Shown here: positions 10,576 to 21,906 of the stretch, piece after piece
Position numbering within the stretch: position 1 is the stretch's first letter
Layout of the letters: every line of letters starts with the position of its first letter
Source: Eutreptiella sp. 'Long Island Sound 2002'
Taxonomy: Eukaryota > Euglenozoa > Euglenophyceae > Eutreptiales > Eutreptiaceae
Direction of reading: 5' to 3'
Assembly (NCBI GenBank): GCA_964036045.1
Contig: OZ038384.1
Coordinates: 48,227,843 to 48,291,842, forward strand
Length of the DNA: 64,000 nucleotides
Translations under genes and position numbers: made by a program
The notes under the pieces: model-generated
What the model was told of the DNA's origin: nothing
Databases searched by the model: none
Seen by the model: the letters and a program-made list of their open reading frames with translations, nothing else

Positions 10576-10930
10576 ATGGCGATTTTTGGTGTGTATCTGG
10601 ACAGCACAGCGTTGTCGCAGTTTCGAAGATCCGGGACAAGCGACGGGCAGTATGTCTGGATTTGTACAGGTGGCATACCACATGCAGGGCCGATATTCTG
10701 AGGCCAGATACACCGTGAGCTTTCGTGGGAAACTGGCGGGACAAGCACAAGGAAGCGCACAAGACGTTGAGCCGATACCACTGTATGAGGCGAACCTCCT
10801 TCGTTGTGTTGAAGATCAGTCGAGGCGGAACATACCTGAGACATTTAACAATCTTAAAATCGCCAGTGTGGATGCTGTGCAGATGAGTGCCCTTGTTCCA
10901 ACCGCTGAACTGAAGCAGCCGGGTCAATTC

Positions 10931-10981
10931 GTATGTTCCTTTAACGTCGCGGGGCATCGCGCATGACCTTGTGATTCTCAG
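10931..10981 (+). other. Intron (51 nt) with degenerate GC hairpin
   Basis: It begins GTATGT and ends GATTCTCAG. A GTCGCGGGGCATCGCGCATGAC-like imperfect inverted repeat fills its centre. It falls at a phase-0 boundary after GQF. The downstream frame is disturbed within 40 bases, so the frame test is weaker here. Confidence 0.5.
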
Positions 10982-12093
10982 AACAAAACGTATATTGTGG
11001 AAAGATTTCATGACGTTTGCCTACTACGCTGGTCCAGATACTGTGAAAGGTTTGCGACGGTCCCATGCTAAAGGAGAAACAGTCTCGAAGAACGCAGTAA
11101 AGAAACTGGAGGGTATCATCTCTCCGGAGTTCTACAAGAAAGTGGCAGCCGAGAGGCACGATGAAAAATCAACCCTCCAGTCGTTCCAGAAATCGATTCA
11201 CACCATCATCAGAGAACACTGTGTCCTGATGAATCTGGACCACCCACACAACAGCCGATACGTTCGACCTGAGTAAGGTTTTTGCATTGTGCATCCCCTC
11301 AAATCCCGCGGTGCTAGGGGACCTGAGAAAGGTGTGTACCCCCGACAAGGCCTGGGTTGTGTTTCCAGACGGCTGCGCGACACCCTTTCCTTTTCTGTTT
11401 TGTAGCCAAGCACAGGTGCAGCCGCAAAGAGGTTGCAGCACTTGGAAAGCAAGCCTTGAAGGTGACTCTTGGTACGTGGGGCTATTGGCGAGAACCTGAA
11501 GGCAAGACTCGTGGTCCATGGCCGGTGTGGAAGTCCATGTTGCAGGTGGCAGAGAAAGGCAAACCCGTTAGCCCGCAAATTTGAAATGTCCAAAGAGTGT
11601 TGGGCACAGAAGTCGCCAAGAGCTGTGTGGTCCCCGCAGCTGCTGGCGTTACTGGTGACTTCAAGACCGTGGAACAGCAGGATCCAATGCTGGAAAGTTA
11701 AATTATCACAGTTAAGGCGACCTGGAATTGCAACTCTGGTGAACGAACCCCCGAAGCGGTTCTTGGAGACCGACAAGAAACTGATTGTCATCAACAGCGA
11801 CATATTTGAACATCTTGCTCCCCAGACGACGTCGCCGAGCTGGCTGTATGAGGAAATGGCGCGTGCTAATACACTTATCTGCGGGTGTCAAACGGTCGTT
11901 GACAACATGTACGAAATTCTGGACACGGAGACTGAGAGGCGCCTCAATGATGACCTGCACGCGCCGCGCACACGGCAACCTGTTGCGTCTTTCCATCTTC
12001 AGTTGGCCAGCCAAAGCCAAGCCAGCGGGGGATCCTACGTTGTTCAGCGTTCGCTGGTTGCTGATTTCGTCACCGGATAGCTGGAGCAGAAAG

Positions 12094-12160
12094 GTATAAT
12101 TTGGTCGTTACGTCCTCTCTTTGCGCAAGGCCTCACGCAATAACTGTTCCCTCTTCACAG
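12094..12160 (+). other. Intron (67 nt) with internal GC hairpin
   Basis: It begins GTATAA and ends CTCTTCACAG. TTGCGCAAGGCCTCACGCAA (12121-12140) lies 20 bases before the acceptor. Removing it joins SWSRK and IPNYLTFG in phase 0, across the stop that otherwise follows in the upstream frame. Confidence 0.65.
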
Positions 12161-12999
12161 ATTCCGAATTATCTGACGTTTGGGCCTGCTGAAGTACAGG
12201 AGATGGAGTACACAGAATGTGGCGGCCCCCTGCCGATAGCGCATGTCATGGTATATTTTGATAATCACCTCCATCACCTGAAAAAGACGCCGCGCTTCAT
12301 GGCTGCTTTCGCGTTCATCGATCATCAACCAGACCTGGCGTCCAAGATTGCGTCCATTGAACCTGATTTTCGCATGTACCTTCTTGGCGTGTCCAGCAAC
12401 AGTGCCTCTGATTCAGTCAACAGAGTGCAGATTCAGCTGAACCACCTCTTGACACAAGCGTCGAAGCTGGACGAGTCTGGTGATTGGGACCAGCAGGCCA
12501 ACTGGACAAACGGTGGTATTCCCCTTTGGGCTCGCGATGAAAAGAACGGTTCTGATGCATGCAAGCTGAAGGAGGAAGAAATCGTTCAGAAGGGTCAAGC
12601 TGCAGCTGCACAGGCCCCTGCAGCAAAGCAGAACGTAACTGGTGAGGAACCTGCCCCAAAGTAGAAGAAGACTGCTTCTAAGCCCCAGGCAGCAAACTGG
12701 GTCACCGGTGAACATACCGACGAGAGCGATGGAGATGAGGAGGAAGAAAGCGAAGAGGAAGAGGAGGGGGAACCGCAAGTCTGCCAAGGCGGGACACCAA
12801 AGAAAGCGGCAGCGAGAGGAGAGTCCGAGGAGAGGCGGGCCAGAATTCCATTCAATCAGCCAGCTCGTCAGTCCGCACCAAGAGACCAGCCCGCAAAGCC
12901 ACCGCCAAAGGGTAAGACGTCAGTTGCTAAATCTATGGGTGCTAAGATGCAGGCTGCTCAGAAGGAAAAGTAATTTCTTCATTTGGTCTGATATATTAT

Positions 13000-13126
13000 G
13001 CGCGAGGGCTCGCGCTAGTCATTCTTCTTCGACGACCTTTTTCCTGTCACTTTGTGCAGCACCTTTTTTCCTGTGATGCATTTTATTGCGGTGTTGTGCT
13101 GATGTTTGCGCGGGGGCTCGCGCAAA
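13000..13126. repeat. Two perfect GC hairpins downstream of the second gene
   Basis: GCGCGAG-GG-CTCGCGC (13000-13015) and TTTGCGCG-GGGGCT-CGCGCAAA (13105-13126) are the strongest stems of the series. The first starts 27 bases after the TAA at 12973. They could mark the transcript 3' end, further introns or the end of the element. Confidence 0.7.
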
Positions 13127-13299
13127 GAAGGGTGTGAAAAAATGCTTCTCGTGGTGCTGCGTGCAAGATGCCTCTTCAAAACTGGTTTTGGAAAGAATTG
13201 AGAGCTAATGAGTATTTTCAAGCACAAATGATAGAAGAGAGAAAAAGTGATGGTTTTCCGGAAAAAGCACTGCATTTTTAGGGAGATAAATTATTTCCT

Positions 13300-15951
13300 G
13301 ATGCAGTCGGTTCCCTTAGGAAACAAATCAAAACGTTCCAGGTAATGAATTTTTCACTTGATTTTGTGTCTCTTTGCTTTCGAGCCCCCAAAACGACTAT
13401 TTTTCCCAGGTGGTGCTACCAGGCACTTTTGGGCACATTTTGACCCTGCAACTTGAGCCGCCTAAGAAACAAGAGTTTTACCGCGTGCACAGCGCGTGGC
13501 CTACAGCCCCTTATTGCATGATGCAGTATGCAGGGAAGGGAGGCGAAGGACAGCAACGATAAATCCTACAATTTAACCAAACACAACAAAACTCAACCAG
13601 GAGGAGAGCTTCTCCTGGGCTTATTTACCTTACTCACCACGCATCATGTGTATGGCGAAGGATACGAACGCAAGAGCAACCGTAAGCGTTTAAACAACCC
13701 TGCAGCGGTTTCAAACAACCCTAAGCAATTAATGCATCGTGTGTATTATGCACTTCTTACCTCGTTTCCTGCAGGAGAAAGAGAGGGAAATGGCGAGCAA
13801 CTGCACAGCGCAAAAAAAAGCCTAAGTGTTTTGAACAACCCTATGTTAGCGCTGCGGCGAGGCAAGCACGAGCAAGCACTTACTTTTTTGATCTACCGAG
13901 AAAAGGAATGAGTAGATGGGTGCACAGGGAAAGCGCCACAACGTGTGGATGCCCAGATGAGGCACAGGCATCCCCAACACAGCGCATACTCTAACCCTAC
14001 CTGCGCGCTGCGTGCTCCATTTCACTAACATACATTTTATTCCTGTTTTGACCTGTGCAGAGCAAGAGAATTGAACACCCAAACCCCAGACGAACGCATC
14101 GGGGACAAATCTAGTGTTTTAACAAAACTAATAACACGAACAGAATTCATGCGTGTGACATGACAGTAAAATACCTGAGAGGCGGGGTGTCCGCCTGCTC
14201 TGTTGGGTGGTTGCCTGTTAAGTAGTTTTTCCTAAAGTTTTTGAAAGTTTTGGTGCAACTATGCAAAGATTTCTTTTAAAAGCTTTAGAAACCACGGCTG
14301 ATACCTTCTTAATCAGGAGCTGTTTACGCTTCAGCACCTTTTCTTTGGAGCGCCCTTCTGTCTGTTTCGCCTGACTGCGACTTTAACTTTTGGACTATAA
14401 ATGACGCTTTCTAACGTCTTTTCTTCAACTTTGAGCGATTTGACGCATTGAATCGCTCACCCTTTCGCTCACCCACAGGATACACTCCCTGTTGCTTCCA
14501 CTTTCTATTTTTGTTCAGCTCCTAGAGGTTTGTGCCCTCCATTGGGAGTATTGTCCCGCCCTGGCCCTTGGTAAGGACGTTTACCAAAACGCTGTTTATA
14601 CAGCACTGGTTGTCCGCATTAGAGCGTTCAACAGTACCCTGGTGGGCAAGCATGTACACTCTAGGGAGGACGTCCTGGGTTCAAACCCCACTACCACAAA
14701 ATTTTCACCAAAGGTTTTGGCCGCACACTGGCGACTGGTGAGGAATGCCTGATCGAAGGGACATCATTCACGGTACATTACACTGTTTTTCAAGGGTACC
14801 TACAGTCTGGTAAGCTTCTATAAAATGATGGGAGGGTCATTGGCTGGTTTGAAGCATTTTGTGAGGTAACTGTGGGGAAATGTGAGCCGTTTTCCTTTGT
14901 GTTACTAGCTTGATTAGCTAGTACTCCAGGGGAAGTAAGAAAAAGTCACTACCATGTCCTTCTCGGGGTACTTCATCCACGCCAAGCCTCCCGAGAACCT
15001 TGAGAAGGCGTTGGGACTAACACGTAATCATTTTTATCACTCTTTGAAGCTTGAAATACACTTTCTCAAAGTAGCTAGGGTTATAGCCCTAGCCCCCACA
15101 TGAAGTTTACCGCTACCACTCAAGTGAGCAGAGGTCTCTTCCTTCATGCAGGTAATACTGAAATAAAATAGGCATTTCTTGCCCCGGGCCTTGTAGGTTA
15201 AGCCTAGTGGTCTCCCACCTCAAGAACCCTATACTCCTTTGTTTCTATCACTTAATGGGGTTCTACCTTTTAACTGCTTCTGAATTCAGTTGCTTGGCCA
15301 TGCTGGCCAAGCCATATCCTGTGTCTGGCCCAACTCCTATGCCACAGATTCCTAACCAACTCCATTGCATCCAAAGGAGTGCACATGAGGAGCTTGGAAC
15401 TGTGCTCGGGACCTGAGTCACGTCAGCTTTCAATTAGAAGCATATATGTTGTTCATAAACTATTTGAGCATTGTATTTAGATCCACATTTGTCTATCTGC
15501 AGCCCCTCTTTGTTAGAAATGTTTTGATTGTAGAAGGACTTATCCTGACTTTATTGATCCGGTGCCTGGACTTGCTCTATTTGATCTTTGCGTGGGACTC
15601 ATTTTGACTTGTGGAAAATCATCAACATTTTCTAAAACAAATACAAGGATCAAGCACACGTGAGAGCAAACCAGAAATCCCTTCTTACGGTGGGGTCTAG
15701 CCTCGGCCTGTGAGCCCTGGCTGTGGGCGTGAGGCTTCGGCATTATGCCTTGGCCGGGCAATCTGGTACTGATTACCTTGGCACTTTCTGAGTGTCTGTT
15801 TCATGCACGTCTGCTGGGCTTCCCTGCCAACATTGATTTATGTCAGCCCAATCATAGCCCCCCCATGATTGAGCTTGCGAGGGGACTGTAATAGGACAGT
15901 AATGCCATCAGATGTATTGTAAACTAGGGCTGATTTCTGCCTTGTCCGGTA
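13300..15951. other. Unassigned AT-richer sequence
   Basis: I see only short frames without recognisable motifs, and no repeat shared with the rest of the window. Around 14660-14695, CTGGGTTCAAACCCCA resembles a tRNA T-arm with a B box, but no acceptor stem could be found. Confidence 0.3.
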
Positions 15952-16386
15952 ATGTACAGTGATGGTGAGAGCGTGTGTCGCACATCAAGATCGCCTGCGC
16001 AAATTACACGTGAGCGCATACTGAATACTGTAGAATACAAGAGATATTTACGTGAATTCTGTCAATGTTTTTGTCTTTATACTTCATTATTAAAGTATCA
16101 TTCTGCTGTTGACCAGGAAACACTGTTTTCAAAATGTTGTTCCTCAATTGAGTTATGCATAGCCGTGAGGGGCTTGCAGGAGTATGAAGATCTGTCTGAG
16201 ATTTTGAATGATTTTGATAAACAATTTCAAACGAGAGGAGCAGTGAAATATCAAAAAATGTTTGTGTGTCTTGTGTCAAGGTCACAGAGATTCACCGTGA
16301 AGCAAAGGAGTTTGAAATTCGTTCAAAGTGAACAACCAGTTTGCAAAAGATATTTCGGAGGAGAGGACAAGAGCTCAGAGAGTTGA
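15952..16386 (+). CDS. Doubtful 144-residue ORF, unknown
   Basis: It is a single open frame with ATG at 15952. The product is mixed in character, with a mid-section of alternating charged and hydrophobic residues (LQEYEDLSEILNDFDKQFQT) that could be helical, and many Cys and Ser residues. No motif is recognised and there is no sign of introns, partner genes or repeated copies. It may be a chance frame. Confidence 0.2.
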   Translation: MYSDGESVCRTSRSPAQITRERILNTVEYKRYLREFCQCFCLYTSLLKYHSAVDQETLFSKCCSSIELCIAVRGLQEYEDLSEILNDFDKQFQTRGAVKYQKMFVCLVSRSQRFTVKQRSLKFVQSEQPVCKRYFGGEDKSSES

Positions 16387-16436
16387 AAATGAGATTATGA
16401 TAATCTTACACACAACGTTCCGAAATTTGTGGGAGG

Positions 16437-16774
16437 TTAAGGGCTTAATATGGGAATATACCAGGTGATAAAGGCCTTTGCGTCCGCCGCACTAAAACAC
16501 TGGGACGTGTTGTACTCGAATATTTTGAGATGATCTGCCACAACGGCTGCCATCTCTTTGGATTCCCGCTGGTAGTCACGCACAAGCATCGTCCTGTTTA
16601 GCCTTAGGAGACAGAATTCGGGTCACACGATCCCCGTAGGATTGGCTGATGCCAGCTACCGCTGCCAAACCCTGAGAAAGCTCCTGAAGGGACTGCTGCA
16701 GCCCCTCATTCTTGGACTGCAAGTCACGCACCTGAGCGACTAGGTACTGAGAAAGTTTGATCAGCTTTCGCTGA
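16437..16774 (-). pseudogene. C-terminal fragment of a coiled-coil protein, cut by the LTR of copy B
   Basis: Read on the minus strand from the LTR edge, the frame gives a heptad-like coiled coil (LSQYLVAQVRDLQSKNEGL, then LQQSLQELSQGLAAVA) and continues to ILSPKAKQDD. A frameshift near 16595 then moves to MLVRDYQRESKEMAAVVADH and a C-terminus ending FITWYIPILSP before TAA (16437-16439). Both halves look coding, so one gene with a single shift is the simplest reading. Its N-terminal part is missing because copy B's LTR starts there. It may be the Gag of another element or a host gene; I cannot tell which. Confidence 0.45.
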
Positions 16775-17176
16775 TGAACTTTTTGATGTGTTTGTTTGTA
16801 TTCTGCTCAGGCTTGATCCTGCTGCTTCTTGCTGATGTCTTGCCTTGCACTTGCCAAGGTTTTTGGTGAACAAAAAATAGTTCAAAGGCTCCCAAGTTCC
16901 CTCAGTGCAAAAGGATGGAATTCAGGATGAAATCCACACCATGAAGGGCTGCAGTCAAGGGAAAAAGGATAGACAGGATATGTACACAAAGGAACTCACA
17001 ACAGCCACCGATTTCTGAAAACCAAACGATAAAGCCGCCCTTGTAGGGTCTCTCTCCTTTTGTGCCGCGGCCTAGAGATGTTCCTACTTTTTTTTGGGTC
17101 CCATAAGTGCTGAGTAGGCATGGCATGTGGCGCGGAGGTCAGTGCCATGTCACACGGGAACTACCTACTTAGCTAG

Positions 17177-17252
17177 GCTGACTTGATATTGAACCCAGTA
17201 CCTCTCAAAAAGAGCTGCCTGAGCCCTCTAGAGTGCCGACCAATAGGATGAC
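17177..17252 (-). other. tRNA-like sequence inside the LTR (copy B)
   Basis: On the minus strand there is a T-arm with GGGTTCAAT and a stem-loop with the seven-base loop TTTTTGA flanked by CTC and GAG. It is the counterpart of 54542-54616 in copy A but more decayed, and its acceptor stem pairs poorly. Confidence 0.4.
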
Positions 17253-18781
17253 AAATCATTCATGAGAAAACATAGAAAAATGTAATACGCTCTGGACCAA
17301 TGTCAGCACCTCGGTCACTCCAGGAAATGGTGTTTATGTCAAGGCAGCTGGGGGGTTAGGGGTCCACACAACATCCTAAGTTTAGTGCTTGGTTTTATAG
17401 GTCAAAATGCTTTGTAAGCCCTCTTTGGTTACGTCAATACTAAGATAAAAGTGTATTATGCCTCTAGGCATCTGTACAACAACTAAAGCCTACCCCTTGG
17501 CAGGGAAATCAACTTTTCTTTACTCCCCCCTTGTGCTGTGGTTGCCACGAAGGTTGCATTTTATGGAAGAAAGGGGTATTCTTCTTGACCTCCCCAAGGG
17601 TTCAGCATCTTTTGAAAATACCTAGAACCTCCCTCACACTGTAAATGGGCGCTCGACCAAGGCAGTCGCCAGTCGTTGCCTTGTAAACACAGTGTCCTAC
17701 AGACCACTCCCCGCTCCTGGCGTCTCTGGTGTGGCTGTGGCTACGTAGGGGGTTAGATTGGGCAATGCAAAGTCATGTACTCATGCATCCCCCCCCCAAA
17801 AGTGGCAACACCCGGAGCCAACGCAGGATGGAATCAGGGCTTGTGCTCTGGGTTGCTCTCATACCTGCAGGCTGCACGTGAGCTGTCTTGAAAGCGAGGA
17901 GGTGGCGTAAAAAATTCGTTGCCCCTTATTGGGGTCCTTCGATTCTGGAGAGTGTTGCTTGGGGCTGCGGTTCGTCCAGAACGCGGCTTACTTCGCTTCG
18001 CTTCTGAGGGGCATCCGAACAGAAGAAATGCAAAGATGAGGGCCTGATTGCTGATTGACGATCGGCGATACACTGAAAGCCGTGGAACCACGTCCTACAA
18101 TTTTTCTGACGGTACACACCTGTCCAGAATGATCATGTGCATTAAATGCACATTTCTACGTCTTTCTTGTTCATCACGAAAAATTTTGAATTCCTGGACT
18201 CGTACGCACAGATAAGCGGCGCACAGGGGCGCATCTTAATTCACGACCGGAAACGACAGAAAAAATATGATTATATCAGTATGTCACGTAGTTAGCAAGA
18301 AATGACGAAACAGACACAAAATAATAAAGGCAGAAACTCCACCTATGCTTATAGGAATATTCAGGAAGCAAGAACTCAGGAATTCAAAAATTCAATAAGG
18401 GTTCGAAGAGAAACGTATAAACATACAGGTTGTTATCGCTTTGCATGCAGTATATACATTGCTTGCCTCGTGCCTCCGTCGTCAAGCCGTGTGACAGCGA
18501 AAACACAGTGTAGAGGGATCGATTAGCAGATTGCAAAATGATTAGAGGCGAGATTAGGGCAAAGCAGATGGCGTTTGGCCAGGGTAGTGGATGTCAAAGT
18601 GGGCTACCGGTCCTGTCCTAAGGTGCAATCCAAGGCAACCGTAACAACTGCTCTTACACAAAAACTCCCCCTTTTTTTTTTGCACTGATTAGACATACTC
18701 ACAGGTGCAGACTCAATGTCTTTTGTTTTTACTTGTCCTCGTCTTTCCACCCTGCTTGCTCACACTCTGCAGCGGTAGGTG

Positions 18782-18795
18782 AGGTGAGTAGGCCC
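18782..18795 (+). repeat. Left 14-bp target-site duplication of the LINE
   Basis: AGGTGAGTAGGCCC, identical to 28233-28246. Joining the outer flanks reproduces the uninterrupted LTR sequence seen in copy A around 56005-56040. Confidence 0.9.
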
Positions 18796-19073
18796 CTCTC
18801 ACTTTCTGAGTGTCTATTTTTTTTCGATTGACCCTCAGAAATTTATTGATGGATCCAAGGGCAGTCCAGGCTGTTCGGTGATTAACGAAAATCCTGGGCT
18901 TTTCAAGTTCTGGGCTCATCCTGTGAAGCCGTGGATTACCAACAAAGGTCCCAAAGCAGCAATTTGGAGCCGAGGCAAGCGCAACAACCTTGCCGTCAAA
19001 TTTTTTGCCTAGCGCAAAGCCGCAATCGTGAGCGCCGTCCTTTGCCTAGCTTCGCAACGCCGTTTTCTTGGCA

Positions 19074-21906
19074 ATGTCGCAAGTTGGGCTCAAGGAACGT
19101 TCCGCAAAGGACAAGACCGAAGACAAACAGCTAAAGTCCGTGAAAAGTTTCATTGCTCAAACTCAGGCTAAACTGGACGCCAAACTGACTCAAAGTCGGC
19201 TTCTTCCTACGCTTTCGCCCGCCAGACGCGAGAACGACCCATTTCACCCTTCACTCGACCTTTCCCCGTCACATGAAGAAGGCACGTCATCCAATGTCAT
19301 TTCAGACGATGAACAACCCGAAGATGTCGCAAAAGAACTCTTCCCACTCGCCGAGACAACGGCTCACACCGTCAAAGGAAAAGGAGCCGAAGAACCACAA
19401 CATCAAGTCCAAGCGCCCGCTCCGCCAACCAACTCCGAGAAGGTGCAAGACTCCGTGCCCAAAGGCACGCACGAGAACAGCGAAGCGCCCGCTCCGCCAA
19501 CCAACTCCGAGAGGGTGCAAGACTCCGTGCCCAAAGGCACGCACGAGAACACCGAAGGAAGCCATCCGCGTGACGCCGAAGAGTCGAAACAACAAGAAGA
19601 AAGTCGCGAAGACCCGTGTGGAGATTCGGCAATGAACAACAACGCCGCTCTCAACGACAACGCAAGGAGAACCAATGAGGTTGAGCCCGACAACTCCCTC
19701 TTAACGCGACGAGAGGAGCAATCTACGCCAAGCGCTATTCCGTCTCCCGAAGGAACACACGAAAAGGGCGAAGACGGGGAAGACCCTACTCCCGATGAAA
19801 CGGATGGTAATTCCGGAAAACCCTTCTTCAACCCTTCCCTTGCCCCGGATGGTGTCTTTGCAAAATACTTGGTTAAACATAAAGGTGAGATCACCACACA
19901 CGATCAACAAGCACCATGGGGAGAAACACATGTCCATGAAACCTTAGGAGTTGATACAAATCAACTCGTGTTAGAGAAACACCACAAGCAAGTGATCTAT
20001 GATCAAGTACACCCAACGATAGACCTTTGCGCGAGCGACGGGTGCACCCTTTTCTATGACATTGATTGCTCCGGCAACAATGCCTACTCCACAATTGGAC
20101 ATGACAATTTCAGGTACCCCAAAGACATCCTTCATAACCACCCAAAGTTCTACATTTTTCCACACCCACAAGATTACTACAACTCCAAATACAAATACGG
20201 CAACACATGGACCGAGTGGGCCCATGCCATCAACGAAGCCTTGCAACAAGCTTTTGATTCCGGTGTTGTGTACGAAGGCTCCTTCATTCTCCCGGGAATG
20301 GAAGACAACCTTTCGGCGGAGACCCTCTACATGAACCCCTTGAACCCCGGCATGATCTCCCTTGCCCCTTGGGTGTGTGGAGTAGACTGGCTTTCGGATG
20401 CCAACACGTACAACCCATCACCTAACCCCGATGGCTCCGTGCGGCTCAACTTGCTTGACTCTCCACAATACCCATATTTTCACCTTCACCTCTCCACCCG
20501 TCACAGGCACCACGCACACATCCGCTACGGCGACATCATGCACCCTCACACCTCCCTGCAATGGGCCATAAATAAGGTAGACGGCACCGTCCAAGTGGCC
20601 GCGGTGCGCACAACGCTACGATTCGAAGTTGCACGGCATTTGCTCCCGAACTTCACCGTCTCTTCTCCAAAAGAGCTTACCAAAAATTCCAAGCGGGAAC
20701 GAGGAGAGTATAGGCGGCGCCGTGGCAACGCCCGGGATTTTTTTGTCCTCGTCAACCGCCTTTTCCATTTCGAAAACGACCACATCTCGGTCAACTCCAA
20801 AAATGCTTTCTTTCCGGAGGAACGCATACAGCCTCTACAATCATCCTCCGAACATATGTTTCGCTTCGATTACACCATACCAACCCCCCTCGCCGAGAAG
20901 CTTCTCTCCACCAACTTACAACACCCTTTGTGGACGCTCGGCAAATTTTTTTGCATCCTTCGTTCCGATCTAGGGAAGGACAAAACTTTCAAAGTTGTAC
21001 CTTCAAAAGCATACAAGCAGGCCACGCCGGACTTCAAACAAATTGACGTGTGGAAATCCCTCCTTACTAGCGAAGCCGCACGACGGTGCGGTATCCTAGG
21101 AGCCATTCCCAGAACACAACACGAATTTTACGTGTGCATGAACTATCACAACACCCCCCATGCTCCCCCAGCGAGACTCCCTCACTTCCATGAGCTACAT
21201 GCTCTTCCAAGAGAATAACCTGGTCACGTATCGGGGCACTACAGGAGCCATGATCTCTTGGGGAGGATACTCCTCTTGGCGCTCCAAACACCCGGGACAC
21301 AAAGTGGACCTCTCCGCCTCTCCCCGAATAATGCACCAAGATGCTCCTCCCCCACCCTCCCCGGTGAAGGCTTGCTTCAACCCCCTCCCTGAACCACCTG
21401 ATCCAGAACTGGTAGAAGTACACGCCCCGTCATCCACGCCGGACGTTGATGTAATGTTCGGGGTCTCCCTGCTTGGGAAAATTCGACACATTTCCTTGTT
21501 CAGCGCCCCCATGGCTAAGGTGCGAGTCTACGGAGTGAAATATGTTCATTACGAATCCGCGCTCCTTGCAGAAGGCTTCACTGTGTCCCAGCTTGTCTTT
21601 CACCCCGAGTGCCCCGACACGGCCGCGCGTGACAACCTTTTGGCTCCCGCCAACCCCCTGGTTTCAGAAGCCCAGGATTTCCTATCACGAGTCATCGAGG
21701 TGGCGACTGCCTACGGCAGCGCGGAACAACTAAGTCTCGCGAGGGACCATTACTTGTCCATAAGCAAGCCTCTCTCCCTCACAGAAAAGATCGCACAACT
21801 CCACCTCCAAACGGGGAAAGTTTTCGACCCCATCCCGGAAATAACAGGAGCTTTCATATCCAATGAATTTTTCTCAGAAGAAGAGGAAGCCCTGGTGATG
21901 TCCTAA
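19074..21906 (+). pseudogene. LINE ORF1, ~945 residues, one frameshift
   Basis: ATG 19074 opens a frame that runs to 21218; the true continuation is the frame 21160-21906, so one shift lies at the C-rich tract near 21155-21165. The N-terminal third is disordered, Glu/Ser/Pro-rich, and contains two copies of a 24-residue unit. The middle and C-terminal parts look globular, with many Tyr, Trp and His (e.g. KFYIFPHPQDYYNSKYKYG). No CCHC zinc knuckle, RRM or coiled coil is visible, which is unusual for ORF1. It would be expected to bind the element RNA, but that is only by analogy with its position. I recognise no family. The end is acidic (FFSEEEEALVMS). Confidence 0.6.
19411..19554 (+). repeat. 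72-bp (24-residue) duplication in LINE ORF1
   Basis: Two units starting AAGCGCCCGC at 19411 and 19483 encode (E)APAPPTNSE(K/R)VQDSVPKG-type repeats. They differ by a few bases and preserve the frame. Confidence 0.85.

Larger units (their letters stand above)
10326..12973 (+). pseudogene. Second gene of the hairpin element; multi-exon, several frameshifts; possible ParB-like core
   Basis: Coding-like blocks occur in changing frames: an acidic N-terminus (from ATG 10326), then LLQKRIESLEAAPPTRPIHV, then after an intron GDFWCVSGQHSVVAVSKIRD (from 10576), LAGQAQGSAQDVEPIPLYE (to 10930), a Lys-rich block (11010-11230), FALCIPSNPAVLGDLRK, ALKVTLGTWGYWREPEGK and, after the last intron, a block from 12161. 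Introns at 10503-10575 and 12094-12160 splice neighbouring blocks in frame. At least three frameshifts remain. A TAG at 12662-12664 interrupts a frame that otherwise runs on to TAA 12971-12973, and the part after it is an acidic, then basic tail. The VVLLEGN-HGDFWCVSGQHSVVA stretch resembles the ParB/Srx nucleotide-binding loop (DGHHR type). That is pattern inference only. It may be an accessory protein of the element. Confidence 0.45.
4425..13300 (+). mobile_element. Candidate DNA-transposon-like element carrying a recurrent GC hairpin
   Basis: Between the LTR duplicate and unassigned sequence lies a segment with its own character: two tandem plus-strand genes with short GT-AG introns, plus at least eight copies of a near-palindrome of the type TTGCGCAAGGCCTCGCGCAA (4472, 4531, 10149, 10537, 10945, 12121, 13000, 13105). 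I saw the motif nowhere else in the window. The first gene has a plausible DDE triad. The GC-rich block 4803-7953 is a later insertion and should be removed when reading the element. I found no terminal inverted repeats, so both outer boundaries are estimates: the left is set by the end of LTR homology and the right by the end of the last hairpin and the AT-rich tail. Whether this is one transposon, a viral remnant or a host locus is open. Confidence 0.4.
16775..18795 (-). repeat. 3' LTR of copy B, distal part
   Basis: It aligns in order with 54101-56020 of copy A. Shared blocks include ATGAAGGGCTGCAGT, TACTTAGCTAGGCTGA and CTCAAAAAGAG. The edge at 16775 (TGAACT) matches TGAAGA at the end of copy A's LTR. 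The right end is the LINE insertion site. No gene is seen inside. Confidence 0.65.

Noticed and set aside
10404-11011. Minus-strand ORFs of 146-188 codons opposite the second gene
   Set aside because: They cross the introns and have no motif; the plus strand carries splice sites and fold-like sequence.
14640-14700. Possible tRNA gene (B-box-like GGTTCAAACCC)
   Set aside because: A T-arm-like stem is present but no pairing acceptor stem or anticodon arm could be found around it.
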